Assembly: GCA_015065085.1 (NCBI GenBank)
Contig: SVQW01000018.1
Coordinates: 1-54,402 of the forward strand
Length of the DNA stretch: 54,402 nt
Direction: 5' to 3'
Source of the DNA: Oscillospiraceae bacterium
GTDB taxonomy: Bacteria; Bacillota; Clostridia; Oscillospirales; SIG627
Each line of letters opens with the position of its first letter. The stretch's first letter is position 1. Positions 32,457-40,377 of this stretch are shown in pieces. The notes below the pieces were generated by a model that saw only the letters and a list, made by a program, of their open reading frames with translations, was not told the DNA's origin and did no database searches. The position numbers and the translations under genes are program-made.

Positions 32457-33248
32457 TTATTTAACATCCGTAATTTCGGTGTCACCGTAACGGTTTATGT
32501 ATTCCTTAAGTATTCTGTTAGTGGCAAGGGGTGCATCACCCAGAGTACCGGAACATAATATAACACCGCATATCTTATTTTCTTTAAGCAGTTCAAAATA
32601 GCAGGAAAGCTGTTTTTCAAACAATTCGGGCTTCATGGGGCGGTTGTTGTCTCCCGAATAATCCCAGGTATATACACCGAGCATTATCGGCTTGCCGTTT
32701 GCAACAGCATAAAGCTTTTCAAGATACTGCTGCATATTATCAATATTTTTGCTTTCCCAAATCCAGAAGGTTATGCCATCGAAGCATTCCATATATTTTT
32801 CAAGCTCGAAATCAAGCTGAAAATCGTACAATACGCACCAGAAATCAAGTCCCTTTCGGTTAAGTGCACTTTTAATCTTTTTCAGCACCTCGGGAGTGAA
32901 CCGTTTCATTCTTTCCTCCGAAAAGAAGTCGTCCACCACACCGCCCGTTATATTGGGAAAGTCCGGCTGTATATCAAGAATATCGCCTGTATTACCTAAT
33001 TCGTCCTCCGGCAGAGGCGTGCTTGCATCACCCAGAACAGACCACTTTACCTCTCTGAGCGCCGAAAATCGCTGTGCCATGCCGTCAAATGGAGGTTGAA
33101 TATTTCCACCGTAGGATACTATAAAGGCATTGGGTATTCCGTATTCCCTTGCAAACTGCTCGGGTGTCATACTGCATTCCAGGCCTGTACATTTATTATG
33201 GGAGCCTTCAAGATGTCCCCAGTTCCAAAGCTTATCCTTAAGTTTCAT
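32457..33248 (-). CDS. Uncharacterised protein, possible TIM-barrel hydrolase
   Basis: A 263-aa soluble protein without signal peptide that I cannot place in a family. Strand-like segments end in acidic or aromatic motifs: AFIVSYGG, ITGGVVDDFF (about 100-109), FWCVLYDFQL, GITFWIWESKN, PIMLGVYTWDYSGDN and GVILCSGTLGD. This alternation suggests a (beta/alpha)8 barrel similar to glycoside-hydrolase-like proteins. It begins 9 bp after the DtxR-type regulator, with AGGAG before its ATG, so they share a transcript. A sugar-related role is a guess. Confidence 0.65.
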   Translation of the reverse strand: MKLKDKLWNWGHLEGSHNKCTGLECSMTPEQFAREYGIPNAFIVSYGGNIQPPFDGMAQRFSALREVKWSVLGDASTPLPEDELGNTGDILDIQPDFPNITGGVVDDFFSEERMKRFTPEVLKKIKSALNRKGLDFWCVLYDFQLDFELEKYMECFDGITFWIWESKNIDNMQQYLEKLYAVANGKPIMLGVYTWDYSGDNNRPMKPELFEKQLSCYFELLKENKICGVILCSGTLGDAPLATNRILKEYINRYGDTEITDVK

Positions 33249-33257
33249 AACTGCTCC

Positions 33258-33623
33258 TTATTTATTATTCAGCTTACTTTTCATAGCTTCAAAGGTTTCG
33301 TCACTGATAACATGCTCAACACGGCAGGCATCGGCGGCGGCGGTTTCCTCGCCAACGCCAAGGCTCATAAAATACTCCGTCAGCACCTTGTGGCGCTCGT
33401 AGGTCTTGGCGGCAAGCTCCTCGCCCGCGGGGGTCAGTGAAAGATAACCTTCGGCATCCGTCACAATATAACCGCCCTCTCTGAGTATTCCCAAAGCACG
33501 GCTGACACTGGGCTTTTTGTAGCCGGTATATTCCGCCACATCAATGGCGCGCACCTGTTTTGAACGGCTGAGCAGTACATGGATGCTCTCCAGATACATC
33601 TCGCCCGATTCGCGTATACTCAT
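33258..33623 (-). CDS. DtxR/MntR-family metal-dependent regulator
   Basis: A 121-aa protein starting at MSIRESGEMYLESIH (33623) after GGAGG. It contains the winged helix-turn-helix (VRAIDVAEYTGYKKPSVSRALGILREGGYI) and the dimerisation/metal domain with YERHKVL and ACRVEHVIS. The CxxEH arrangement matches the Cys, Glu and His ligands of DtxR/IdeR, whereas MntR has Glu at the Cys position, so iron sensing is somewhat more likely than manganese. The SH3-like third domain is absent. It is co-transcribed with an uncharacterised barrel-like protein; no metal transporter is adjacent. Confidence 0.85.
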   Translation of the reverse strand: MSIRESGEMYLESIHVLLSRSKQVRAIDVAEYTGYKKPSVSRALGILREGGYIVTDAEGYLSLTPAGEELAAKTYERHKVLTEYFMSLGVGEETAAADACRVEHVISDETFEAMKSKLNNK

Positions 33624-33644
33624 TTTTACCTCCGAGTCTTTATA

Positions 33645-33759
33645 ATTTGCAATGTGCAATTATGGAAGCTTTTGCTTTGCAAAAGCTATTGCTGAAACGC
33701 TTCGCGTTTTTCCCCCTTAACGTTGCCGTCGGGCAACATATCACATCCGTAAGGATATA
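33645..33759 (-). repeat. Hairpin repeat between DUF554 and DtxR-type genes
   Basis: Hairpins AGCTTTTGC-TTT-GCAAAAGCT, AAACGC-TTC-GCGTTT, GTTGCC-GTCG-GGCAAC and ATCC-GTAA-GGAT; the last two are separated by ATATCAC words. The DUF554 stop codon falls inside the first linker. The segment 33645-33705 is homologous to 1423-1490. Confidence 0.75.
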
Positions 33760-34485
33760 TCACTGATTTTGGGCTATGCCTGAAATCAAACTGTATATCA
33801 CCGGCACAACCACAGCAGGAAGCATATTCAGCGTTTTTATCTTATTTGTAACAAGAAAATTCAGTCCGATGCACATGATAATGGCATAGCCCACATAACA
33901 CACCTGCTTTAAAAGCTCGCCCACAAGTATCTGACCCAGTGTGCCTGCAAGCAGTGTAATTCCGCCCTGATATATAAGAAGCGGAACAAAGGAGAAAATA
34001 ACTCCCCATCCCAGTGTTGCCGCAAGAACTATGGCGGCGGTAAAGTCCAGTGCGCTTTTAATGAAAAGCACACTGCTGTCACCCGTCAGACCGTCGTTCA
34101 CCGAGCCGATTATAGCCATCGCACCAACGCAGAACAGAACGGTAGAGCTGATAAAGCCTGCGGAAAATCCGCCGAAATTGAATTTTTTCTCCATTTTCTC
34201 GGTAAAGCGGGTGAAGCGTCCGTCAAGGTTCAGCACCTCGCCCGTCAGCGTTCCCAAAACAAGGCTGACAATGAGAATAAGCTCGCCCGAGGTAGAAAAA
34301 CCACTGTCCGTGACTGTCAGCATATTGCTTAAAACGCCGTTTATTCCCACCACCAGAACAGCGATGCCCAGCGCTTTATTTATACCGTCCACCCAGCTTT
34401 GGCGGATGAGTTTTTTGAATATCAGACCGATAATTCCGCCCAGTATAACGGCAATACAGTTTACAAGTGTACCCATAAAAATCAA
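33760..34485 (-). CDS. DUF554 family membrane protein
   Basis: A 241-aa protein of about seven hydrophobic segments, matching the DUF554 family (GTLVNCIAVILGGIIGLIFKK at the start, NLDGRFTRFTEKMEKKF loop, LLIYQGGITLLAG). Function unknown; a transport role is often supposed. The start is either the TTG at 34485, close behind AAAGG, or the ATG three codons later. It follows the phosphodiesterase gene by 13 bp. Confidence 0.88.
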   Translation of the reverse strand: MIFMGTLVNCIAVILGGIIGLIFKKLIRQSWVDGINKALGIAVLVVGINGVLSNMLTVTDSGFSTSGELILIVSLVLGTLTGEVLNLDGRFTRFTEKMEKKFNFGGFSAGFISSTVLFCVGAMAIIGSVNDGLTGDSSVLFIKSALDFTAAIVLAATLGWGVIFSFVPLLIYQGGITLLAGTLGQILVGELLKQVCYVGYAIIMCIGLNFLVTNKIKTLNMLPAVVVPVIYSLISGIAQNQ

Positions 34486-34498
34486 AATGCCTTTCAGG

Positions 34499-34978
34499 TC
34501 AAATATATGAAATATTGGTAAGATACTGTCCGCCCCGTATGGTAAGTGTGCCGAAGGAGGCTCTTTCTCCGCAGTGCGGACGTGAAATACTGCCGGGGTT
34601 GAACATTTTTATTTCGTCATCAAACATATCCACAGGTGTATGAGTGTGGCCGAAAATAACGATATGCGCTTTTTTCTGGCGCGCCACATTCAGCATAAAG
34701 GAATATGTGCTTTTTACGTTTCTCAGATGCCCGTGCATAATAAGCACGCGAAAGCCCTCAAGGTCAAGAACAAGCTCGTTAGGCTCGTCAGGACTGGGCC
34801 AGTCACAGTTTCCCGCCACATAGGTAACGGGGATATTGGGGAAAGTCTCGCGCAGAACCTTTGCATCCTCCAGGTTGTCACCAAGATGGATTATAAGGTC
34901 GGTGCCGGGGCTTTTTGAAATAATCTCACACATTTTATCGGTACGACGGTGAGAGTCGGAAAAGATAAGTACATTCAT
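34499..34978 (-). CDS. YfcE/MJ0936-type metallophosphodiesterase
   Basis: A 159-aa calcineurin-like phosphoesterase with the metal-binding motifs FSDSH (6-10), LGDN (about 37), GNCDW (about 60), MHGH (about 82) and FGHTHTP (about 109-115). Members hydrolyse phosphodiesters such as bis-pNPP or cyclic nucleotides with Mn2+. The length is normal. It is divergent from the three small proteins and upstream of DUF554 in one operon. Confidence 0.93.
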   Translation of the reverse strand: MNVLIFSDSHRRTDKMCEIISKSPGTDLIIHLGDNLEDAKVLRETFPNIPVTYVAGNCDWPSPDEPNELVLDLEGFRVLIMHGHLRNVKSTYSFMLNVARQKKAHIVIFGHTHTPVDMFDDEIKMFNPGSISRPHCGERASFGTLTIRGGQYLTNISYI

Positions 34979-35060
34979 TTTGAAAATCCTTATGTCAGTA
35001 GCAAAATATCTGCCGGCGAATATAATAAAAACAAAGAGAACGGCAAAAAGAGGTGATTAA

Positions 35061-35303
35061 ATGGACATAAACAAAGCGGATATCGACCGCCTTACAAATC
35101 TGGGAGACGGCGTTTTTGAAAAAAAGCTTCAGCAGGCATTGGACGCGGCAGGCGCAAGCGACGATACGGTAAAAAAGCTGAGCGCCAACATTCCCCAGAT
35201 AAAAAAGACCCTTAAGTCACTGTCGCAAAGCGACCTTGAAGCGCTGGCAGACAAGCTGGATGAAAAAGCAATCGAAAATATCAAAAACAAGCTCAGTGAA
35301 TAA
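35061..35303 (+). CDS. Small helical protein, first of a three-gene cluster
   Basis: An 80-aa cytoplasmic protein of short amphipathic helices (MDINKADIDRLTNLGDGVFEKKLQQALDAAG..., LSQSDLEALADKLDEKAIENIKNKL). I recognise no named domain; similar small proteins occur in Clostridia next to the following two genes. AGAGGTGATTAA before the ATG is a good ribosome site. It is divergent from yfcE and 14 bp ahead of the next gene. Confidence 0.8.
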   Translation: MDINKADIDRLTNLGDGVFEKKLQQALDAAGASDDTVKKLSANIPQIKKTLKSLSQSDLEALADKLDEKAIENIKNKLSE

Positions 35304-35317
35304 AGGGAGGTACAGCC

Positions 35318-35674
35318 ATGGACGAATTATCCGATAAGCTGAGTAAAATACTCGGCGACCCGAAGAGCATGGAGCAGATAATGGCGCTTGCGGGAGCACT
35401 GGCTTCAAAGGACACAGCCGAGCAGCCTCAAGCCTCTCAGCCTCAGACCGAGACACCAAATCTGCCGTCCGACCCCGCACCCCTTGTGGGAATGCTCAAG
35501 TCGTTGACAAACTCACCTGCGGGCAAAGCCTTTTTAAGCGGAGAAAAGGAGCGCATACAGCTTCTTACCGCTCTTAAGCCATACATGGGAAATGCAAAAA
35601 AGGAAAAGCTAAACAAGGTGATTTCCACCATGGAAAGTGTGGGCAGTATAAGCTCGCTGGCAAAGCTTCTTTAA
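35318..35674 (+). CDS. Small helical protein, second of the cluster
   Basis: A 118-aa protein with two helical ends (MDELSDKLSKILGDPKSMEQIMALAGAL; AFLSGEKERIQLLTALKPYMGNAKKEKLNKVISTMESVGSISSLAKLL) and a Gln/Pro/Ser-rich linker (about 33-60). No known domain or membrane segment. GGGAGG is seven bases before the ATG. Part of the small-protein trio. Confidence 0.8.
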   Translation: MDELSDKLSKILGDPKSMEQIMALAGALASKDTAEQPQASQPQTETPNLPSDPAPLVGMLKSLTNSPAGKAFLSGEKERIQLLTALKPYMGNAKKEKLNKVISTMESVGSISSLAKLL

Positions 35675-35686
35675 GGGGGGACGGCA

Positions 35687-36019
35687 ATGTACTCACGTCA
35701 CACATCCTCGGACGGCTACACCGCCGACTATCTGCGTGCAAGATACGCCGAAAAAATATCTCCGCGGCGCAGTCCCTTCAAGCAGCCCGCTGAGGAACGC
35801 GTACCGCAAAACCCGGTGTCTCTCCCCGTTCCCGCCCCGATTGAGGATTCAAATCCAATTCAACCGACGGACTCGGGAATTTCAGGCTTTATTTCCAATC
35901 TTGAGGGGGATGACATTCTGCTTCTGGCAGTGCTGGCGCTTATACTCTTTGGCGACGGCGAAAAAAGGGACCTTGATCTCATTCTCGCCGCGGCGCTGAT
36001 ATTTATTGAGTTTTCGTAA
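35687..36019 (+). CDS. Small membrane-tailed protein, third of the cluster
   Basis: A 110-aa protein: a basic, proline-rich N-terminal 70 residues followed by a hydrophobic C-terminal hairpin (DDILLLAVLALILFGDGEKRDLDLILAAALIFIEF, about 76-110). It could anchor the other two small proteins to the membrane (inference). GGGGGG precedes the ATG; it ends 3 bp from the convergent gene, with no terminator visible between them. Confidence 0.78.
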   Translation: MYSRHTSSDGYTADYLRARYAEKISPRRSPFKQPAEERVPQNPVSLPVPAPIEDSNPIQPTDSGISGFISNLEGDDILLLAVLALILFGDGEKRDLDLILAAALIFIEFS

Positions 36020-36022
36020 AGA

Positions 36023-36757
36023 CTATTCACTTACTTCAAACATAGTAGGGTCGGACGCATAATCCGCCGTAAAGCTGTCTGTTGTAAGCCGATAGCTCAA
36101 CTCATCCGCCATGTATGTTTCGGCGGCAAGCACAATGCCGTGATCGGCACTTATATAAAACTTTTCAAGCTGGTCAAATTCGGGGTAGTAAAACTCGATG
36201 TATATTATATTACCGTCAGTTCTGCCCTTGGTTTCGGCAAAACGCGCACTCACAAGCTCATTATCGGTATTTTCCAGAAAATAGTCAATATCCGCAACAC
36301 CGATCTGGCTTTCATAGGTGAAATCACTGCTGTTTTCCACAATGTTATAAGCGCCCGTAACACTGTTTACAAGCTTGACCCGTGCTCCGTCGCATATAAT
36401 AAGTCTTTCCTGCGACCCGCCGGTCTGCACGCGGTACATATCTCCGCTTTTCCAAACGGTATTATCGGTAGTGTGAACCGTACCCTCCGAAAATCGTTCC
36501 ACCGTGAAAACAGCGTAATAGTTTTCCCTGTGCCTTATCTGCCTTATAGCGTCCGCGGCATTGTCGGGTGTTATTTCGGCAAGGAAAAACTCGTCCTCCG
36601 TGCCTACGGCCGTAAGTGAGTTGTAAACTGCCTCGTCAAACTCATTTATACTGTCGGTAACGGGGGGCGTTTGCTGTGCATCATACCACTGCCGTGCAAA
36701 AAAAAGCGCACCGCATATTAACGCAATAACAACAAACAAAACCGAAAATTGTTTCAT
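36023..36757 (-). CDS. Membrane-anchored LolA/RseB-like protein
   Basis: A 244-aa protein with an uncleaved N-terminal anchor (FSVLFVVIALICGALFFARQW). The outside part has strands such as YYAVFTVERFSEGTVHTTDNTVWKSGDMYRVQ and FYISADHGIVLAAETYMADELSYRLTTDSF, the pattern of the LolA/RseB/LppX half-barrel fold. The exact role is unknown. It is the last gene of an operon aminotransferase-trpS-tagO and starts 15 bp after tagO. Confidence 0.65.
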   Translation of the reverse strand: MKQFSVLFVVIALICGALFFARQWYDAQQTPPVTDSINEFDEAVYNSLTAVGTEDEFFLAEITPDNAADAIRQIRHRENYYAVFTVERFSEGTVHTTDNTVWKSGDMYRVQTGGSQERLIICDGARVKLVNSVTGAYNIVENSSDFTYESQIGVADIDYFLENTDNELVSARFAETKGRTDGNIIYIEFYYPEFDQLEKFYISADHGIVLAAETYMADELSYRLTTDSFTADYASDPTMFEVSE

Positions 36758-36772
36758 AAAGCCTCCGAAGCC

Positions 36773-37873
36773 TTACTTATTCTCTTCTTCCTTTTTTTCC
36801 TCGATTCGCTCGTGCATGTTAAGACCCGTATGCTCACGGGTTTCCTCGTTGCCCAGAAAAATGCGCCAGTTGAGAACGCTGAGAACTATTACAATAAGCA
36901 CCAGTACCACTGCACCTATAAGCTTTTCGGCAGTGCAGATAATACCCGCAATGCCCATAAGCGCAGACAACGCGTAAAGGATAGTTACCGACTGCTTTTG
37001 GGAAAAGCCTATGTCAATAAGCTTGTGGTGCAGATGTCCGCGGTCGGGGTGGAAGGGGCTCTGTCCCTTTAAAAGACGGCGCACAATGGCACTCATGGTG
37101 TCTATAAGCGGCAATCCCAGAATAAGAAAGGGTGCCGCAAAGGAGATAACGGCGTTGGTCTTGAAAAAGCCCATTACCGATATGTTGGCAAGAAGAAAGC
37201 CCAGAAACAGTGCGCCCGTATCACCCATGAATATCTTGGCGGGGTTTACGTTGAAGGGCAGAAAGCCCAGACATGCGCCTGCAAGAACGGCGGTTATTAT
37301 TGCCACATTGAAATCCACCACCGGGCTTAAAAGCGTGAACACCAGTATGGAAAATGCGGAAATGGTGGAAACACCGCAGGCAAGTCCGTCCAGACCGTCA
37401 ATGAGGTTGACGGCGTTTGTAACGGCAACTATCCACAAAACCGTGACGGGTATGCTCCAGTCACCGAAGGTGATATACTCTCCGCCGAAAAGGCTGATGT
37501 GCTCAATGGTAACACCCATAAGTGCGGGAATGCAGGCGGCGATTATCTGAACAAAAAATTTAGGCAATGCGGGCAGTGCGTGAATATCATCAAATATACC
37601 CAGCACGACTATTACCGCCGCGCCCAGAAGTATACCTAAAAGCTGTTTATTTATGTCACAGAAAATAAGTGCGGTTATAACAAAGCCCAGAAAGATTGCC
37701 AGTCCGCCCATACGGGGGATTGGCTCTTTATGCATACGACGGTTGTCCTTGGGCACATCCACCGCGCCCAGCTTATATGCCAGCACGCGCACAACGGGAG
37801 TGCACACAAAGGACAGAAGTCCTGCGCAAAATATTATTACTATGCCGTAAATTATATCTCTGTACGAAGCCAT
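36773..37873 (-). CDS. tagO: Undecaprenyl-phosphate GlcNAc-1-phosphate transferase (TagO/WecA family)
   Basis: About 366 aa with some 11 membrane helices. It moves GlcNAc-1-P (or a related sugar) onto undecaprenyl phosphate to start teichoic acid or other wall glycans. The family motifs are DNRRMHKEPIPRMGG (about 36-50), NAVNLIDGLDGLACG (about 155), FMGDTGALFLGF (about 210) and DTMSAIVRRL...HPDRGHLHHKL (about 265-290). The ATG at 37873 lies nine bases after AGAGG, while the ATG three codons earlier lies directly against that site. MraY is excluded by the HLHHKL ending. Confidence 0.9.
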   Translation of the reverse strand: MASYRDIIYGIVIIFCAGLLSFVCTPVVRVLAYKLGAVDVPKDNRRMHKEPIPRMGGLAIFLGFVITALIFCDINKQLLGILLGAAVIVVLGIFDDIHALPALPKFFVQIIAACIPALMGVTIEHISLFGGEYITFGDWSIPVTVLWIVAVTNAVNLIDGLDGLACGVSTISAFSILVFTLLSPVVDFNVAIITAVLAGACLGFLPFNVNPAKIFMGDTGALFLGFLLANISVMGFFKTNAVISFAAPFLILGLPLIDTMSAIVRRLLKGQSPFHPDRGHLHHKLIDIGFSQKQSVTILYALSALMGIAGIICTAEKLIGAVVLVLIVIVLSVLNWRIFLGNEETREHTGLNMHERIEEKKEEENK

Positions 37874-37906
37874 ATATAACATCCTCTGTTTTTGAAAAAG
37901 GGTTTA

Positions 37907-38911
37907 TTACTTTCCTAACTGATAGAAGCCCACCTTGCGGTAAACCTTGGAAAGTGTCTTCTGGGCAAGATAAGATGCACTGCGCGCACCCTCCGCCATT
38001 ATTTTTTCAAGCTCGTCCTTGTTTTCAAGCAGCATGTTGAATTTGTCCTGTACCGGCTTAAGTCCGTCAGCACACGCCTCGCCTACTGCCAGCTTGAAGT
38101 CTGCATAGCCTTTACCGTCAAACTCACGCTCGATTTCCTCGTGTGTCTTACCTGTAAAGCAGGAGTAGATGTTCATGAGGTTTGCAATGCCCATACGGCT
38201 TTCGTCGTATTTTACAAGTGCATCACTGTCGGTAACGGCACGCTTGAACTTGCGGATAATATCATCTCTGCTGTCGGTGAGAAATACAGCCGCATTGGGG
38301 TTTTCCTCAGATTTGGACATTTTCTTTTCCGGCTCGGCAAGCGACATTATTTTTGCACCCGCTTTTGCAAAATAAGGCTCGGGAATGGTAAATGTGGGGG
38401 AATAAACAGTATTGAAGCGCTCGGCGATATCGCGGGCTATTTCAATGTGCTGCTTCTGGTCTGCACCTACGGGTACCATGTCCGCCTGATACAGAAGTAT
38501 ATCCGCCGCCATCAAAACGGGATAGGTGAAAAGACCTGCGTTGATATTATTGGCATTCTTGGCGGATTTATCCTTGAACTGTGTCATTCTGGATAATTCA
38601 CCGAACATTGTGTAACAGCTGAGCACCCAGTTAAGCTCAGCATGCTGATGCACGTGACTCTGCACAAAAAGGGTGTTTTTTGCAGGGTCAAGTCCGCAGG
38701 CTATGTATATTGCCAGTGTTTCCAGTGTTCTGCGGCGAAGCTCGGCAGGGTTCTGACGCACCGTGATGGCGTGAAGGTCAACTACGCAGTACAGACAGTT
38801 ATATTCGTCCTGCAGAAGCTCCCAGTTGCGCAGTGCGCCCAGATAGTTGCCTATTGTGAGTGTTCCGCTGGGCTGAACGCCCGAAAGTATTGTCTTCTTG
38901 GTGTTTTCCAT
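37907..38911 (-). CDS. trpS: Tryptophan--tRNA ligase
   Basis: A 334-aa class I aminoacyl-tRNA synthetase of normal bacterial length. The HIGH-equivalent is PSGTLTIGNYLGA (14-26) and the KMSKS loop is KKMSKSEENP (about 197-206); GADQKQHIEIARDIAERFN binds the substrate. It starts 18 bp after the aminotransferase, with AAAGGA before the ATG. No T-box leader was seen upstream. Confidence 0.96.
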   Translation of the reverse strand: MENTKKTILSGVQPSGTLTIGNYLGALRNWELLQDEYNCLYCVVDLHAITVRQNPAELRRRTLETLAIYIACGLDPAKNTLFVQSHVHQHAELNWVLSCYTMFGELSRMTQFKDKSAKNANNINAGLFTYPVLMAADILLYQADMVPVGADQKQHIEIARDIAERFNTVYSPTFTIPEPYFAKAGAKIMSLAEPEKKMSKSEENPNAAVFLTDSRDDIIRKFKRAVTDSDALVKYDESRMGIANLMNIYSCFTGKTHEEIEREFDGKGYADFKLAVGEACADGLKPVQDKFNMLLENKDELEKIMAEGARSASYLAQKTLSKVYRKVGFYQLGK

Positions 38912-38929
38912 TGTGATTTATCCTTTCAA

Positions 38930-40126
38930 TCAGAGCATTTCCTTAATTGTCTGCGCCAGTGCCGCCACACCCGTGACAATCTGCTCGTCGGAGGGCATGG
39001 AGTAGTTCATGCGGAAGCAGTGGGTAGTTTCAGTCTCGTCCGCGAGGAACGCCGCGCCCGTAACAACCGCAACCTTCTTTTCCAGTGCCTTTTTGACAAA
39101 AGCGGCGACGTCAATGTGCTCCGGCAGTGTGCACCACAGGAACAGACCGCCCTGAGGACGGGTGAATTTAACGCAGTCGGGGAACTGCTTATCCATTTCG
39201 CTCAGCATGAGACGGCATTTTGCGCCGTACATATCGCAAATAGAGGCAATCTGTGCATCCAGGTCATACTGCTCCATAAAGCGGTCACACACCATCTGGA
39301 AGAATATATTTGTGTGAACGTCGTTAACCTGCTTTGCGACAACAACCTTCTGAATGACCTCCTCGGGTCCCTGCAAAAAGCCTATACGCATACCTGCGGA
39401 CAAAATCTTGGAGAAGCTGGAGCAGTAGAGCACCAGTCCGTCCTCGTCAAAGGATTTCAAAGAGGGCACATGCTCACCTTCAAAACGAAGCTCGCCGTAG
39501 GGATTGTCCTCAAAAATAAGTATGCCGTATTCCTTGGCGATATTATACACCTCGCGGCGTTTTTCAAGCGACATTGTGATGCCGCTGGGGTTCTGGAAAT
39601 TGGGGATTATGTAAAGAAGCTTTACCTTACCCTTATTCTTTTCAATAGCTTCACGCAGTGCGGCGGTGTCGATACCGTCATCCTTCACCTCAACGCCCAC
39701 AAGCTTTGCGCCGTTGGCGCGGAAAGCGTTCATAGCACCGATAAAGCTGGGGTTTTCGCATATTACCACATCGCCCTCATTGCACAGAACCTTGCACACA
39801 AGGTCTGCCGCCTGCTGACCGCCTGTGGTGATGATAAGCTTGTCAAAGTCTTTGCCCATGCCGAATTTTTGTTTCTGGCGGGCGGTTATTTTTTCGATAA
39901 GTGCGGGATAGCCGTCGGTAATGCTGTACTGCAGGGAGGCAGCAGCACTTTTGGGGTCGGCAAAAATTTCGGCAGAAATTTTTGCAATGGCGTCCACGGG
40001 GAAGGATTTGGGATTGGGGTTTCCGCCTGCAAAGGAGATGATGGATGGGTCGGAAAGAGACTTGAAAATCTCACGTATTGCGGAGGGTTTTAAATTTGCC
40101 ACTTTATCGGCGAATGTATAATTCAC
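38930..40126 (-). CDS. PLP-dependent aminotransferase, class I/II (2-aminoadipate/aromatic type)
   Basis: A 398-aa fold type I enzyme. Motifs are IIPNFQNPSGITMSLEKRR (about 167-185), IFEDNPYGELRFEGE and the PLP-lysine SSFSKILSAGMRIGF (Lys near 235). This is the subgroup of LysN/MocR-catalytic-domain-like aminotransferases that includes 2-aminoadipate, aromatic and branched-chain enzymes. It probably starts at a GTG codon at 40126, after AAGGAAG. First gene of the operon that runs to trpS and tagO. Confidence 0.88.
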   Translation of the reverse strand: MNYTFADKVANLKPSAIREIFKSLSDPSIISFAGGNPNPKSFPVDAIAKISAEIFADPKSAAASLQYSITDGYPALIEKITARQKQKFGMGKDFDKLIITTGGQQAADLVCKVLCNEGDVVICENPSFIGAMNAFRANGAKLVGVEVKDDGIDTAALREAIEKNKGKVKLLYIIPNFQNPSGITMSLEKRREVYNIAKEYGILIFEDNPYGELRFEGEHVPSLKSFDEDGLVLYCSSFSKILSAGMRIGFLQGPEEVIQKVVVAKQVNDVHTNIFFQMVCDRFMEQYDLDAQIASICDMYGAKCRLMLSEMDKQFPDCVKFTRPQGGLFLWCTLPEHIDVAAFVKKALEKKVAVVTGAAFLADETETTHCFRMNYSMPSDEQIVTGVAALAQTIKEML

Positions 40127-40252
40127 AAAGACACTTCCTTTACATTGATACTATTATAACCAATACATTGTATCACAAACCTTTCAAAAAATCAAGTCAC
40201 ACACCCAAAAAGTTACAATATATAATATTTGTGTAAAAATACTTCAAATGTA

Positions 40253-40281
40253 TTGACAATACAGGCGATTTGTGATATAAT
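40253..40281 (+). promoter_or_regulatory. Perfect sigma-A promoter of the pyr operon
   Basis: TTGACA (40253-40258), 17 bp, TATAAT (40276-40281). Confidence 0.88.
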
Positions 40282-40287
40282 ATTCGG

Positions 40288-40377
40288 GATAAAAAAGCGC
40301 TGAAACGATGCGGTTAAAATAAAGATTGTGGGTCTTTTCGGTGCGCCGAAAAGACTTTTTTTGTAACGGAGGTTTAA
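40288..40377 (+). promoter_or_regulatory. Attenuator-like leader of the pyr operon
   Basis: The short leader contains a complete intrinsic terminator, stem GTCTTTTCGG (40332-40341) with CCGAAAAGAC (40346-40355) and TTTTTTT, only 16 bp before the pyrB ATG. A terminator inside a leader implies conditional read-through. I see no PyrR-type binding loop in the 45 nt before it. A four-codon reading frame, ATG CGG TTA AAA TAA (40308-40322), lies directly ahead. Confidence 0.75.

Noticed and set aside
38912..38929. T-box leader for trpS
   Set aside because: Only 18 bp separate trpS from the upstream gene, with no specifier hairpin or T-box sequence.
38642..40093. 483-codon open frame on the plus strand
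   Set aside because: It runs antisense to the aminotransferase and trpS genes, which have unmistakable motifs; no ribosome site and no recognisable domain.
40288..40377. PyrR-binding attenuator or known riboswitch
   Set aside because: The leader before the terminator is too short and has no PyrR-loop or other riboswitch core that I can recognise, so only a generic attenuator is claimed.
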